Shown in pieces: positions 1 to 10,844 of a stretch of DNA of 28,946 nt. The stretch is from NCBI GenBank assembly GCA_027576995.1, contig JANBQC010000356.1:1-28946 (forward strand), written 5' to 3'. Numbering within the stretch: the stretch's first letter is position 1; every line of letters starts with the position of its first letter. Both the position numbers and the translations under genes were made by a program. The notes beneath the pieces were generated by a model, which searched no databases, was not told where the DNA came from, and worked only from the letters and a program-made list of their open reading frames with translations. Source of the stretch: Dimargaris cristalligena. Taxonomy: Eukaryota > Kickxellomycota > Dimargaritomycetes > Dimargaritales > Dimargaritaceae.

Positions 1-689
1 CAATTTTTTATCAGGTATATAAAGTATGAACATTTCCATATTTATTCTTGTTGCTATGAAAAAGGTAAAGTAATTGCCTCAATAATATACACCACTATCA
101 CTGCTGAAACTGTAGGTGGAAAGCCACAGCTGATAATGAAGTCCAATAATGGAAAATAGAGGTTGTTGACAACAAATAACCATCACTAGTGACTAAGTCA
201 ACATCCCAGCAATAATACAAGAATTCTTCATATCTAAATGATTTATTTATAACTGCCTTTTTTCTCCCTTATTTGGGGAGAACAATTATGGACATGATTA
301 TGGCTACAAGTACAATCTCCTAGCTATTCTAATTATATTATTCTTTATAATTATTATCTCCTAAGTATTTCTTATTAATTATTATCATTAGACCTCCTAA
401 TCTAACTTAATCTAGATAAAATGATTAACTATCCTTATTAGGCCTTATAGCTCCATATTAACCTTCCTATGGTCACCCCTGGTACCATGGGATCATCCTT
501 TATTATATATATATTTCTCTTCTAGACTCTATAGTTTATACTAATCACTCCTGGGCTAATCTAATGACTCCTCCAGTTCGCAGCAGAGTCTTCTGCATCT
601 TTATGGCTATCTAGTTAGCTTATTTATTATATTATTAGTCTTAGTAGTATATTACCCCAGGGACCTCCCTTTGGAGTTATCCTCCACAT

Positions 690-709
690 ATGTGGTAAAC
701 TTACCACAT
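690..709. repeat. 9-bp inverted repeat with 2-nt centre
   Basis: ATGTGGTAA at 690-698 is followed by AC and by its exact reverse complement TTACCACAT at 701-709. It could be a dimeric protein-binding site or chance in AT-rich DNA. No gene start lies close by. Confidence 0.5.
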
Positions 710-779
710 TTTTACCTACTTTTATTTTTTATCTATTTTTTGCACTTATCAGAAGTACACCCCTGATGAATGAATGAGA

Positions 780-802
780 CCCTACCCCTACCCCTACCCC
801 TG
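780..802 (+). repeat. short CCCCTA-type hexamer run
   Basis: About three and a half tandem copies of a CCCCTA unit, followed by TGATGAG. A similar CCCCTGATGA string lies just upstream (about 763-772), and looser CCCCTA/CCCCTG elements recur at 880-930. The run is too short and has the wrong unit for a telomere tract. Confidence 0.55.
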
Positions 803-1171
803 ATGAGTATAGTCATTTTTACTACATTTTTATTATCATAGTATTTTTTCTATTAGTATATTTTATAACCTTGACTGTGATGCACCCCTGCCCCTAATTG
901 GACTATACCCCTACATTTATACTGCCCCTGTCCCGACTGCACCCTTATTCAAAATATAGTTAAAAATAGCTTTCTCCCTTTCCCTTTTTCCTTCTATTAT
1001 TTCATATTGAATTTATTTATTACCTGAGTATTTCCAATCCTTTGTGATGACTAATATTATTGTCTGGGAACTCCCTTCCCTTTCCCTCTGCTTAGTCATC
1101 TAATATTCTGGGACCTTCTCTCTCTTTTTCTATTATCCATCTATCTTTTCATTTAGGCTTCCCCTTTTGAG

Positions 1172-1257
1172 TATAAATACTCCCCCTTACTCCTACCTCT
1201 TGGAACAGCAAGTCTATCAACACCTTTCCCTTTTTATCACCTATCTTTTCAAATAAA
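1172..1257 (+). promoter_or_regulatory. TATA box and nearby AATAAA signal
   Basis: TATAAATA at 1172-1179 lies inside a small palindrome (GAGTAT-AA-ATACTC, 1169-1182). AATAAA follows at 1252-1257, only about 75 nt downstream. A TATA box closely followed by a polyadenylation hexamer is the order found in the U3-R part of retrotransposon LTRs. No matching second LTR was found by eye, so the LTR reading is tentative. The element precedes the decayed frame that starts near 1378. Confidence 0.35.
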
Positions 1258-1377
1258 GTTCAGTTTTCAAGGATTTGATTTCAGTTCTTTACACTAATAA
1301 AGGGGGTTTATTGAAAGAAAGTTGGATGTGGAATAGCCAATAAATAAAAACAAAAGCTTTAATAAAACTCTCCATTA

Positions 1378-2833
1378 TAGAATGATTTATCCAGTAAAGA
1401 GGGACCTAGAATTGTAATAGAGGAGTTGGGAAGGGCCCTAAGTAAAAGGTGGGGGGGTAGCCATAGTAGGGCTATGTTTTAGAAAAACTTAAGGCTGCAA
1501 AGACTATGTGTACATTTATATGCAGCAGTGGGCCTCCAGAGAGTGATGATTATTTTGAGCTTAGTAGTCTATTCCTGCCAAGTGCTATACCCAATGCCCC
1601 AAGCCCTTGACTCTCAAGGTATCTAATGTGTATCCAAACTCCATGAAATTTTAGAGAGGTCTGTCATCCCTGGCATTAATATTGAAAAGTGTTGCTGGGT
1701 AATAAACAATCTAGTTGAGGTTTGGTGGAATAGTTCATTTCTACCTAGGACCTCTTCCCTAGTAGATTTGACTTGTCCAATTGGAGAGAGATAGCTACTG
1801 ATGGCTATATACTAGTGCCCATTGTACTGCCATAGGCTAGGGTGATTTTCCCTTTCCATGAGACAAACTAGTCACATTCCCTTGACACATAATGTTGGTG
1901 CACTCAAGTCCCATGATTACATTCCTTGCATGAGTACTTGGAAGACATCTATTCCACTGATCTATATTTGATCTACTCACTTCCATTTCCAAGTGACCAC
2001 TTAACTACTTCCACTTTCATCAGCTACATGATTCCAGATGAGTCAGTGGGGATGGCTCTCACCTTGGTAAGGGAGTGATGTTGAAGTTCTCCTTGTTTAC
2101 AATTTTATCTCTATATGTGCCCCAGAGGATCCGCAGCATCATTGTCTTCCACTTTCTATCCTTCCATATTCCCTTTTTCTTTTTCTACATCCTTTTTGAA
2201 ACTTAGTAGGCTCAACCAGTTTTCTCCCCTTACAGTTTTATGGTTGCTCAGTCCATTTGAGAACCTGGTCCCAAAGTCATAGTACATGGTCAATTTATAT
2301 TTTCATCTTATACATATATATAACTTCTCTGCTGGCCCTTAAAATGGCCAGTTGTCTTCAAGATAAGTTTTTATTATTCAGAATAAATATATATTTTAAC
2401 TTCACCCAGCATTTTACCCAGCAGCAGCCAAAGACTTCAACTAGAAGTCAATTTTTGTTTCCTTATTTTTTAATTACTTTATTTTCAGTACATAGCTACT
2501 GTAGCTCCTCTAGTGCCCAACTCTAATGACAGGAGTTTAGGATTGATTCATGTGGAACATTTTCCACTGTACCCCAGTATGACTTCTGACAACAGCTCCG
2601 ATCAAATCTGTCTAGCCAAAGGTCCATTCCCTGAGTTCTCCATGTTCTATCCAGGTGCTGACCCCTCAAAACCAATGTCTGGTGGACTCACCAGCCCAGG
2701 AAAGAGCAAAGGTTCCAACCCCAGTCTTGACCCTGGAATGGGAGAGCCTCAAAACACCAGCCCAACACCCATTAGCTATATCTATTCACTAATGCCCATT
2801 CTATGCATATATTCACCAATGTACATTGCTTAG
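1378..2833 (+). pseudogene. decayed reading frame of unknown family (left flank)
   Basis: One + strand frame stays largely open from 1378 to 2526, interrupted by about ten scattered stops (for example at 1480, 1624, 1792, 1813, 1843), where about 25 would be expected by chance. The last stretch, from about 2203 to 2526, has no stop. Near 2513-2526 the coding appearance moves to the next frame, open to 2833, where the product is Gly/Pro/Ser-rich (for example YPGADPSKPMSGG). No intact start codon was found. I recognise no domain; one segment near 1940-1970 (TWKTSIPLIY) is only faintly reminiscent of viral jelly-roll proteins and is not evidence. A degraded mobile-element or virus-derived gene is the best guess. 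Confidence 0.4.
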
Positions 2834-3427
2834 AATTTATTAATATATGCCTATTGGCTATAATTATTTGTACCTACAACTCTTGCATCACAATGGCCAG
2901 CTTAAATCCCTGTCCCTTGAACCATGCAACCATATCACATTAAAACTACAGAGATTTAATTTTAGGGGCTGAGTGGTGTTTAAGTTATATGCCAACCAAG
3001 CTTTAAGAAAATGCTGGGGCAATCATTGCTTCCTGTCCAAGTATTTTTCCCTCCTACTCTAGTTGAAATTGACATTCCAATTGTGCCTCAGCCATATAAT
3101 TAAGTATCCTCATTACATTTTAAATGTAAGTCACCAACCTATTTTTTGGTATTTTAGGCTTGGCAGTCCTGAACAAGGGTATTTATTTCACCACCTAATT
3201 GGCAGACCTATGTACTTGGCCAACTTAATGAGGTCGGATGTTGTCTACATTGGCAACAAATCAAGGGAATTAAATTTCCTAATGCTGGAAATTCTATAGT
3301 TGACAACTGTGCAAACTCTTTGCTGTACAAGCGACCCAAAGTCCCAGGGCCTTTTACCAATCGGGCAGTAGGATAACTCATTCTTAAAAGAGATACCAAT
3401 AGCGGACTGGGGGATTGCCCCAAATGA
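2834..3427. other. no gene seen; composition boundary
   Basis: No supportable gene. Only short open frames occur on both strands. GC content rises noticeably from about 3.3 kb onward, marking the passage from the AT-rich flank to the gene-bearing core. Confidence 0.5.
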
Positions 3428-3845
3428 TCAAACATCCCTTGTGGGGATCACTTTTGCCCAAGGCTCTGGTGAGCTGGGCTTCATAGTAGTATGAGATAGC
3501 GGTACTCCCGATGATTCAGGACGAGTATGCCGCTTTAAGCTGGGGCTTTTAAAAATGCAATCCTGTGGAAACTGGCGGTAGCATTCGCTGACGGAGAGTA
3601 CGGGAATGGACTGTTCTAACCACAGCGCGTATTCCAGATATATAGGGCGATTAATCGTATCCCCGGCCACTTGGAGTAAACGGAGCGTGCCACTGACCTT
3701 GGCTGTCCTTTAATATTATAGGCCCCCTCTTATGAATAGACGGATTGAACAGCAGAAAATGGATAATAAGTGGCAATCCACGGGCTTTCTGACGAAGCTC
3801 GCCGGGCCTACTGCATTTTCGTCTAATATGGCCCCTCCCCCTCAT
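3428..3845 (-). CDS. possible - strand gene fragment or exon
   Basis: Two overlapping - strand open frames (3845-3651 and 3670-3428) lie in GC-richer sequence. The second reads like protein (for example IYLEYALWLEQSIPVL) and ends at a stop at 3428-3430. Its first in-frame initiator is only GTG, so if real it would be a downstream exon spliced from sequence near 3680-3850, or a gene remnant. I recognise no family, and no clear splice pair was established. It could equally be chance open frames in the upstream region of the RPRD1-like gene. Confidence 0.2.
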
Positions 3846-4499
3846 TGGATGAGGCTGGATTGAAAATCAAGGTGGAATAATGAAAAACGATTTCCCCACC
3901 TTGTCCCATTCACCTATTATAGAAGCATATATGCCTTGCCTCCTCTCTCCTCCTATGTATATAATTTTGCCCAGTGGGCTTTAATCTACTTAATGATTAA
4001 TCCTCATGCGATAAAACCCATCCGCATGGCTCCCAGTGGCAGCCTGGCCAACAGCTTTTTCCCTTTGACGTGTGTGCTATTCGCTTAGCGCTTTAGAGCC
4101 GAACTCACTCGAAGGAACTTGTTCACATCTGACAAGTCGCTCCATTCAACTCTCCCGCGTTGGCAACTACTGCCCCTACTTACCCCCCCTACCCCGTCCC
4201 ATGTAAGTCATCCATGTCTGCATTCCCGCTTTCTTCCCCACCCCAATCCGCCGACCTTCCCTTTGTATTCCACCAACCCACCCGCAACGAACACGTATAA
4301 CTCTATCGGCAATCTTTTACAGGCCAAAATCGCATACTACGTAGTCCAAGCCTTCTAAGCGAAGAAGTTCGACTTACTCGACGCGTTGTCCTAATGACCT
4401 TATGCATCCCCAGGCCACACTATCGGCCGCTTTAAAACAACTCTATTGCTCCCCTTTCGGCCAGATAAGAGATACTCCCTCCAATTCGACAACCCTGCC
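3846..4499 (+). promoter_or_regulatory. 5' region of the RPRD1-like gene
   Basis: This spacer of about 650 nt contains no convincing coding sequence. It carries CT/CCCC-rich tracts on the + strand at about 4170-4270, common in fungal promoters. No strong TATA box was identified near the expected start site. Confidence 0.35.
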
Positions 4500-6309
4500 A
4501 TGTCGAAGTTCTCCGTGGAATCCTATGAGGAGAAACTCAAGAAACTCTTTGATACGCAAGATTCGATTTCGTTACTTTCACAATGTAAGTCCGTCATTCG
4601 TAGCGTATTGAAATAGGGGAAATATGACATTGGCCCTCAAGTGGCCGTCTTTTTTAGTAGGGGATTTCTGTATTCACTTCCCCCGATCCATTTCCCTGTC
4701 GTTTCGATCGACCAATATCCATTAACGGCAACTGAATACTGACATCGCGGACTATCTACCACCTTATACCACCTACCCACCACTTTCTCCAATATCCGCA
4801 GGGATGGTATTCCACCGCCGGCACGCCAAAGCCATCGTAGACACTTGGTATTCCTACTTTATTAAAGGCAAGTCTAATCTCTACTCGTATCCCGATAGAA
4901 TGCCAACCAGGCATCTATAGCCGATGGTTAAACCGTTTTCGTTTCACGGCTTGAGATACCTTTCCTTTATAACCATTAATTATCCGTCTTTGGAATACCT
5001 CTTTGATACGGGAACTCGCGTTGCCAACAGCTAATTCGCGTTCCAAGATCACATACATCCACCTGGCCAATGATGTTCTTCAATCGGGCCGGAAAAAGGG
5101 CCCCGAATATCCGCAGGAATTCAAGCATCGGCTCCCGGGCGTGGTGAAGGATTTCCGGAAATACGCCACCGATTCACTACGCCAGAAACTCGAGCGGGTT
5201 CTTACCGTATGGGAACAGCGCTCGGTCTACGATCCCGCTTTTGTTCGGCAACTTCGCGACCTTCTCAATAGTAAAGCGGCCGGGGGTCCGTCCCCGGGCC
5301 GGCCCACCCCGCCCAACAGCCATAATGGCACCACTCCCTCCTACTCCTCTTATACCGAAATCAAAACGATCAATCGACCCAGCTCACCCGTTCGTGTGAT
5401 TGGTAAACCCACCGAAAGCCTGGATAAATTAATTGCGCTGAACGGCCAAGTGGCCCTGGGCGAACGGCAGATCCAGTATAGCGAAGAAAAATGCATTAAA
5501 GTACTCAAAGAGCTTGATAGTCAGTTGGCTAATCCGAGTAAGTGATATGGTAATCTTCGGCTGGCACGACGGTCCCCCCCCGCCCCGCCGAACTTCTCAC
5601 ATTACCCTTCTTTTCAAGACGGAGTAAGGCGACTCTAAAACCAACCAACTCACCTACTCCTTCGTTTTACTATGCACACCTATGTATCCCCCCCCTACGT
5701 GACCACCTGTGCCATGTCATTGATTCTCACCCTCTAGACGGATCGGTCGACAATGTCCTTCCCGGCGTAGTAGAATCGTGGCAACGGCGGCAGGAGGAAC
5801 TCCAGGCTCATGTGGCTAAGCGGCAGCAATTGATTGGTATTTTGGAAAGCACCCTGCTGTCGCACCAGGAAAAACTACTGAAGAACCTCGCGGAAATTCA
5901 GGTAAGGGTGAACGACTAGCCCTAGCTACGGGATATAGGTGGTATTTTTGTACATCGCCCCCCGGAGACCGAAATATACACCCTCCAATGCGCTGCCCGT
6001 TAAGCCAGGGCCGGCCCTCTAATCCACTCCACTCCACTTATCGAGTAAAATAGCCTACCCCGTCTATACACTTTTGTATACACTAATGCTAACTAATCTA
6101 TGTCGGATGTTTTGGATTTTCCGACAATGTACGACAATTAGGAGTGCGAGCTGTCACTAACCCAACTTAACCCCCTGTTACAGTCCCAGACGGATGCACC
6201 CATTGAGGATGCCGAGTCCGAAATGAGCCCCATCACCAGCGAATCCTCCAGTGAAGTGACTGGTCCTGCCCCAGTCGATATCCAGGCAGTATCCGAAGCC
6301 GGCAGTTGA
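4500..6309 (+). CDS. RPRD1/CREPT-like CTD-interacting-domain protein
   Basis: Binds the phosphorylated C-terminal repeats of RNA polymerase II in the nucleus, by homology to RPRD1A/B and yeast Rtt103. Exons: 4500-4584, 4802-4867, 5031-5537, 5738-5901, 6184-6309, giving 948 nt and 315 aa. Residues 4-131 form the CID: N-terminal LFDTQDSISLLSQW, then HRRHAKAIVDTW, the hallmark HLANDVLQ (about 61-68) and a final helix VLTVWEQRSVYDP. Residues about 220-274 are Gln/Leu-rich and helical, matching the coiled-coil C half of RPRD1 and absent from minimal CID proteins. The tail (275-315) is acidic and Ser-rich. Intron 2 has a GC donor; choosing the acceptor at 5030 restores the conserved IK-ANSRSKITY junction, so sequence at 5003-5030 that is also open is intronic. 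The total length matches RPRD1 (about 310-330 aa). Orthology to RPRD1 versus Rtt103 is inference. Confidence 0.9.
4868..5030 (+). other. GC-AG intron (intron 2 of the RPRD1-like gene)
   Basis: The donor reads AAAG/GCAAGT, the consensus context for the rare GC-AG class of U2 introns. The acceptor is GCCAACAG at 5023-5030. Phase 1 is kept, and the joined codon gives Ala within a conserved CID segment. No GT donor near 4868 gives an in-frame alternative. Confidence 0.8.
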
Positions 6310-6415
6310 ACCCGCACTCGCCTACACCCTTTGAATACACAACATGCACACAGACACATATATTTGAGAGAAGATGGACAAGGCACTTGATTTTCGGGGG
6401 AATCGGAATCCAACT

Positions 6416-6446
6416 ATCATCATCATCATCATCATCACCATCACCA
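6416..6446 (+). repeat. ATC-type trinucleotide microsatellite
   Basis: Consecutive ATC/CAT units with two CAC variants at the end. It lies about 110 nt downstream of the RPRD1-like stop codon, so probably within its 3' UTR. Confidence 0.85.
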
Positions 6447-7352
6447 GACCCTTTTCCCCGCCTCTTCACACACATTCGGGTCGATGTGCCTACGCCCCCA
6501 GACGTGCATTTCTTATGCCTCGCCTGCCATCTTATTTTTAGATTGTCCCTTCCCAAAAGTTGATTGTTGGAGTATTATATATTTATGTTTATGTTTATGT
6601 ATAGTTATTGCTTCTTAAAAATACCCACACACACACCATGTAACACAGCGTCGTGAATCGATGAATATCCTGCACTGCACCTAGGAGTGTAATGGAATAA
6701 CCGAGGGTGGAGTTGAGGGAAGGAGAGAGGGAGAGGGGGGGTTGTTACGGGCTGGACCGATGACGCCTCTTGCAACAACAGTTGGAGGGGGGGGGAACCA
6801 TTTGGCAAAGGTGCAATCCCATTAGGTGAACCCCCCCACTTATTTTCTAAATCAACGATTAGGTTAGTTTTGGTGTAGGGGTTGCATTGGAGCCCGGCGG
6901 CCCTGCTCTCCACTCCTTTATAGCGGGCCATTTAAACGGGGGCGAGCATGCATGGAATAGAACGGAGGGGTAGAGATACCAGGGCCGCTAGGAGAGAGGG
7001 GATGGTAGGGAGGTGGAGAGCCAGGAGAAAGTGAGAGAGGCAGTTGGAGAACGGTGGTTTACTTGACTTCACTGGTGGTGGTCACACGCCCCCTCCGTTC
7101 GGGTGTGGATCCCGCGTGCACGACTCCTCGTCGTCAACAATCGACGATGCAGCCGTATCCCGTCGGTATTCACTCGCCGGTTGTCAGCCTAATATAACCT
7201 CCCCACGCACTCACTTTGCTGTGCTTTGTTATACTTGATTGTAAGCAACTCTTTAAAAAAAATCAAGTGCCATTTGGTTAAGTTTCAGTCCGCGAGGGTA
7301 ACTAATTGTACCATCCTTTCCTATTACCCACATCTCCTCTCTAGGCTGTGTT

Positions 7353-7440
7353 CCTGAGAGCCTGAGAGCCTGAGAGCCTGAGAGCCTGAGAGCCTGAGAG
7401 CCTGAGAGCCTGAGAGCCTGAGGGCCTGAGGGCCTGAGAG
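7353..7440 (+). repeat. tandem array, 11 copies of an 8-bp unit
   Basis: The unit CCTGAGAG is repeated eleven times without interruption. Copies 9 and 10 (7417-7432) carry the same A-to-G change (CCTGAGGG), which suggests expansion by copying of a variant unit. The array is not a multiple of three and lies in the upstream region of twinfilin. Confidence 0.95.
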
Positions 7441-7741
7441 TAAACCAGACTATCTATAAGCCAGCCCGGTGTGGGTTAGTACTACTATTGCTTATTCTGG
7501 ATTGGCCGTTCTCTATATTTATTTCGCTCTGACTCATTCTTCCCATCGGTTTTTTTATTTTGTCCCTAGTTTTAAAGTTATATATATACATTATTTTTTT
7601 CTGCCCCTTATAGTCCCTCTTTAGCAATCCCACTTCACATTGTACCTTGCGAGCCTAGCCTGACCCGATAGTTCGCTCATCTCCCCACACACTGCTTACC
7701 CACCCACGTTTATCCGCCTCGGTTTACTTGCCATCGTCGTC

Positions 7742-10041
7742 ATGTCCAGTCTTAGCAGTGGCGTCCAGGGTAGGTGTTTTGTATACTATTTTTTATTTAT
7801 ATTTTTATAATTGAAGGTTGCACTTAGAGTAGTGGGTTGTGTCCCACCGGGAAAGAATGACAATGCCCGTGGGTGCTAAAGAGAGGGTGCGGAGGTGATG
7901 TCTACTCGGGTATATGCGGACTAGTAGGGGGGGGGCACTAGCCAGGCTCCTAAAGGGAGAAGGTGATTTTTTAAAAAAAATAAACCTCTGGCCCCTCCCT
8001 ACTTCGCCATCTCCCCTTTCAAACTCGTTGTTAGACGGAGAGTGGGGGGAGAGAAGAGGAATGTCTTTGGCTAGCCACATACCCCCTATTATACCCAGAA
8101 GCCCAGAATGTTGGCCGCCCGATAGTTTTCCCAATTCAATACAGCCCACGGAATCACTAACGAGACAGGTTAACCCTCTTGGCCGGTGTATAAACTACAT
8201 GCACCCCTCTCTCCCTCCGGCACTACCGCCATTCCCTAGTGAGTCGTGACCTCAAAGAGTTGCTGACCGACCTGAAAGAGGGCCGCCGTGAAAACGTCCT
8301 GGCCCTCAAAATCCGTATTCAGGGCTCCGAGATGGTTCTGGTCGAACAAAAGGAGGGGCCCACCTCTCCCGGGGCGCGCTTCGGGCCGATTGAGTCCATG
8401 GTAGCGGAAGACCAGGCGGCCTACTTTCTGATCCGCCGGGACGACGGCAAGTGGCGGTTCGTCACCTGGATTCCCGAGCCCGTGTCCTTCGGCGGGGCAC
8501 CCGGGGGCGGCGGCCCGACCGGCCGCCTGTCCGTGCGGGAAAAGATGCTGTACGCGTCCTCCCAATCCAACCTTAAATTCACCCTCGGCTTCGGCTGTGT
8601 GGCCGAAACCGTTCACTTGACGAGCATGAATGATATCAAACCCCGGTTCCGTTCGGCCACCAAGGAACTCTTCAACCCCCGGGAGGTCATGAGTGCCTTT
8701 GAGTTGAATAAGGTCGCGGCGTTGCAAATGGAAGACAAGGCCCGGGCGGAACGGCTGGATCGGTTCAACCAGTCCGCCCCTTCGCCGGGCTTAAATACCG
8801 GTTCTAAAACCAGCCATAATAATAGCAATATCACCGACCATGCGCCTGCCCGCAAGGAATCCCCCGCCGCAGTCTCCGGGGGGTTCCATACGGTCCAATT
8901 ACCGTTTACCGAAGCGGCCCAGTCGGCTCTGGAAGACTTTTTTAACCCGGCGGTGCTAAGCGATAACATCATTGAATTGGTAAGTTCAGCAGTAACACCC
9001 CCCCCGCCCCCTAACCCTCTTATTATTGGGACGGATCGGTGTGATGTATGGCATATAGTATTATACATAAGATGGCCTCCACATCTGTCGAGTTAGTAGC
9101 ATCTGGTTTACTAACCCTTTCATTATTCGGTATACTATAACGCAAATCTGTGGATGCGAATTTTATTGTATTTTTTAATAATAATAATAATAATAATCAA
9201 TCGGCGCCCCATTAGGAAATCACGGACGATAAGGCGAACGTCGACATAAACCACCAGGAAAACTGCCTGGACATTGGCCACCTATTCACAGTGTCGACCC
9301 AACTCCCCCGTTTCTATGCGGTGCGTTTCCCCGATGGGCCATTCGTGGGCGAAACTATCCTTGTATACCTCTGTCCCGAGAAGTCGCCGCCGAAATGGCG
9401 AATGGTTTATTCCACGGCCCTGGCTGGTTTGTTGGAAGAATGTAAAAAGTGCGAGTTTTCGTTTGGCTACAAGGTACGACTGGCACCACCACTACCGCCG
9501 TCGAGGCTCTCTGTGGTACCGATGTATTGGGCTGCATCTCCCTCTGTATCATACCGCCATTCTTTAATTCCATATTAGGAACCTGTCCCATCGAACTATT
9601 TTCTAACTCATATTTTTTTTATGAATATATATATATATATATAAGGTGAGCCTCTTCGATCCCAAAGAATGCACATTCGCTTCCCTAGCCGACAAGATTC
9701 GCACCGAGGTCGCCCAGTCCCTGACAAGCACCCGCCCAATCCATGACATTGTCAATTACGACAATAGCCCATCAACAGAGAGTCCCCGTGATAATGCCAT
9801 TGACCGGGTGGGTCGTTACAATTACAGTCGCCCCACCTCAAGCACCGGTAGCAATAACAGTGCGCAGCGCTCATCACCCTCGATGGCGAGCCACCCCGTG
9901 TACGGCTTGATGGTGGATGCCATGGCCCAGCACCATAATCAGAAGAGCAACAGAAAAGGGAGCATCGGCCACTTGCCAACGTCCACTGCATTTGGACCAA
10001 AGAAGAAAATTGTTATTCCACCCCCGGGCGCATACTGTTGA
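7742..10041 (+). CDS. TWF1: twinfilin (two ADF-H domain actin-binding protein)
   Basis: Twinfilin sequesters G-actin, caps or depolymerises filament ends and binds capping protein in the cytoplasm and cortical actin. Exons: 7742-7769, 8240-8979, 9216-9473, 9646-10041; 1422 nt, 473 aa. The start MSSLSSGVQVSRDLKELL aligns with the animal and fungal twinfilin start (short N terminus, then SEDVKE-like helix). ADF-H1 spans about 8-160 with the actin-binding helix REKMLYASSQSNLK. A Ser/Asn-rich linker (about 175-223) precedes ADF-H2 (about 224-365, with LPRFYAVRFPD and RMVYSTALAGLLEECKK). The protein is longer than the usual 330-350 aa because of a Gly-rich insert in ADF-H1, the long linker and a long C-terminal region. 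It ends in a basic-proline tail (GPKKKIVIPPPGAYC) where family members carry the basic capping-protein-binding tail. All introns are GT-AG. Confidence 0.93.
9175..9198 (+). repeat. AAT trinucleotide microsatellite in twinfilin intron 2
   Basis: Seven to eight consecutive ATA/AAT units, ending about 17 nt before the exon 3 acceptor (AG at 9214-9215). Confidence 0.85.
9625..9643 (+). repeat. AT dinucleotide repeat at the twinfilin exon 4 acceptor
   Basis: About nine AT units lie directly against the acceptor AG (9644-9645). The likely branch site CTAAC (9603-9607) and the T-tract (9612-9620) are both upstream of the repeat, so repeat length sets the branch-to-acceptor distance. Confidence 0.85.
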
Positions 10042-10660
10042 TTATAGAACTCAACCCGCCTTCCCGTCCACTCCCCCCCTCTCTCTACCACATGATGGGG
10101 TGGGATACTGAGTGATCATTATATACATATGCATGAATTGACTATCCCTTCGACCCTTCCAATCCTTGCTTCGGGTCGGGTCGTGTGCTGATTATGATTT
10201 GCCTGCCACGCAGAGATCCACTTATTCCGATAGTTTATTATTATCCCCGTCATTTATACCAGTTCAATCTATCGCGTTCCCCATCCCATCCTGTTTTCTT
10301 CGGTAATTAATATATATTATATACATCTATGTGTGTGCGGGCGAGCCTGGTATGATCAGTAGTTACGCAGGATGCCCCCACCCTCCTACGGCACCCATCG
10401 GGCGTGGACTGCCCGGTCTGCCGATATATTTTATCGGGGATGTTGCGGTTCTCGACTAGCATACCCTTCGCGATCCAGCCAAGTGAGCTGTGATGAAGAT
10501 GCCACTAAAGGATAGATCAGTGCTTACTCTTTGCTTTTTTGGTGGGTTTTTTTCCTCTTTATTTTCTTTAATTAATAATATTTACATTTATTTATCATAC
10601 CATTGCCGGAGTAAATTGCTGTTGTGTGTGGGTCTGCGGCCGTACCGTCGTGGTCAAATG

Positions 10661-10691
10661 TTATTATTATTATTGTTATTATTATTATTAT
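10661..10691 (+). repeat. ATT trinucleotide microsatellite
   Basis: About ten TTA/ATT units with one G interruption near 10675. It lies in the spacer downstream of twinfilin. Confidence 0.85.
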
Positions 10692-10844
10692 GAGTATTAG
10701 TATTATTAAGGGTAGTACTACTACTTCGATCGCATAGGCATTCCCCTAACTCCCATATGTTTCCAGAAATTTCGATTGTGGTTTTGAAATAGGGAGAAGG
10801 AGTTTGAAGGTCAAAAAACAGCGAGGAGAGGTGCCGGTGAGAGT

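Larger units (their letters stand above)
1..1377. other. AT-rich gene-poor left flank
   Basis: No supportable gene. The block is AT-rich and pyrimidine-rich on the + strand, with no long open frame on either strand. It contains a short inverted repeat, a CCCCTA-type hexamer run and a TATA/AATAAA pair, annotated separately. Its composition contrasts with the GC-richer core that begins near 3.4 kb. It may be the regulatory end or LTR-like part of the decayed frame that follows; this is inference. Confidence 0.5.
6310..7741. other. intergenic spacer, RPRD1-like gene to twinfilin
   Basis: No gene found; open frames on both strands are short and low in complexity. The first 300 nt are the probable 3' UTR, with an ATC-type microsatellite at 6416-6446 and a triple TTTATG run near 6580-6600. 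G-rich tracts occur at 6720-6800. The 8-bp array at 7353-7440 lies about 300 nt upstream of the twinfilin start codon. Confidence 0.5.

Noticed and set aside
780..802. CCCCTA run considered as telomeric repeat.
   Set aside because: Fewer than four copies, the unit differs from CCCTAA, and it is not at a sequence end.
1172..1257. Considered calling a complete LTR retrotransposon from the TATA/AATAAA pair.
   Set aside because: No second LTR, no TG...CA ends, no primer-binding site, and no reverse transcriptase or integrase motifs were seen.
5003..5030. The open frame of the RPRD1-like exon 3 extends upstream to 5003, suggesting an earlier exon start.
   Set aside because: No AG acceptor exists just before it, and joining at the CAG ending at 5030 restores both phase and the conserved CID alignment; 5003-5030 is intronic.
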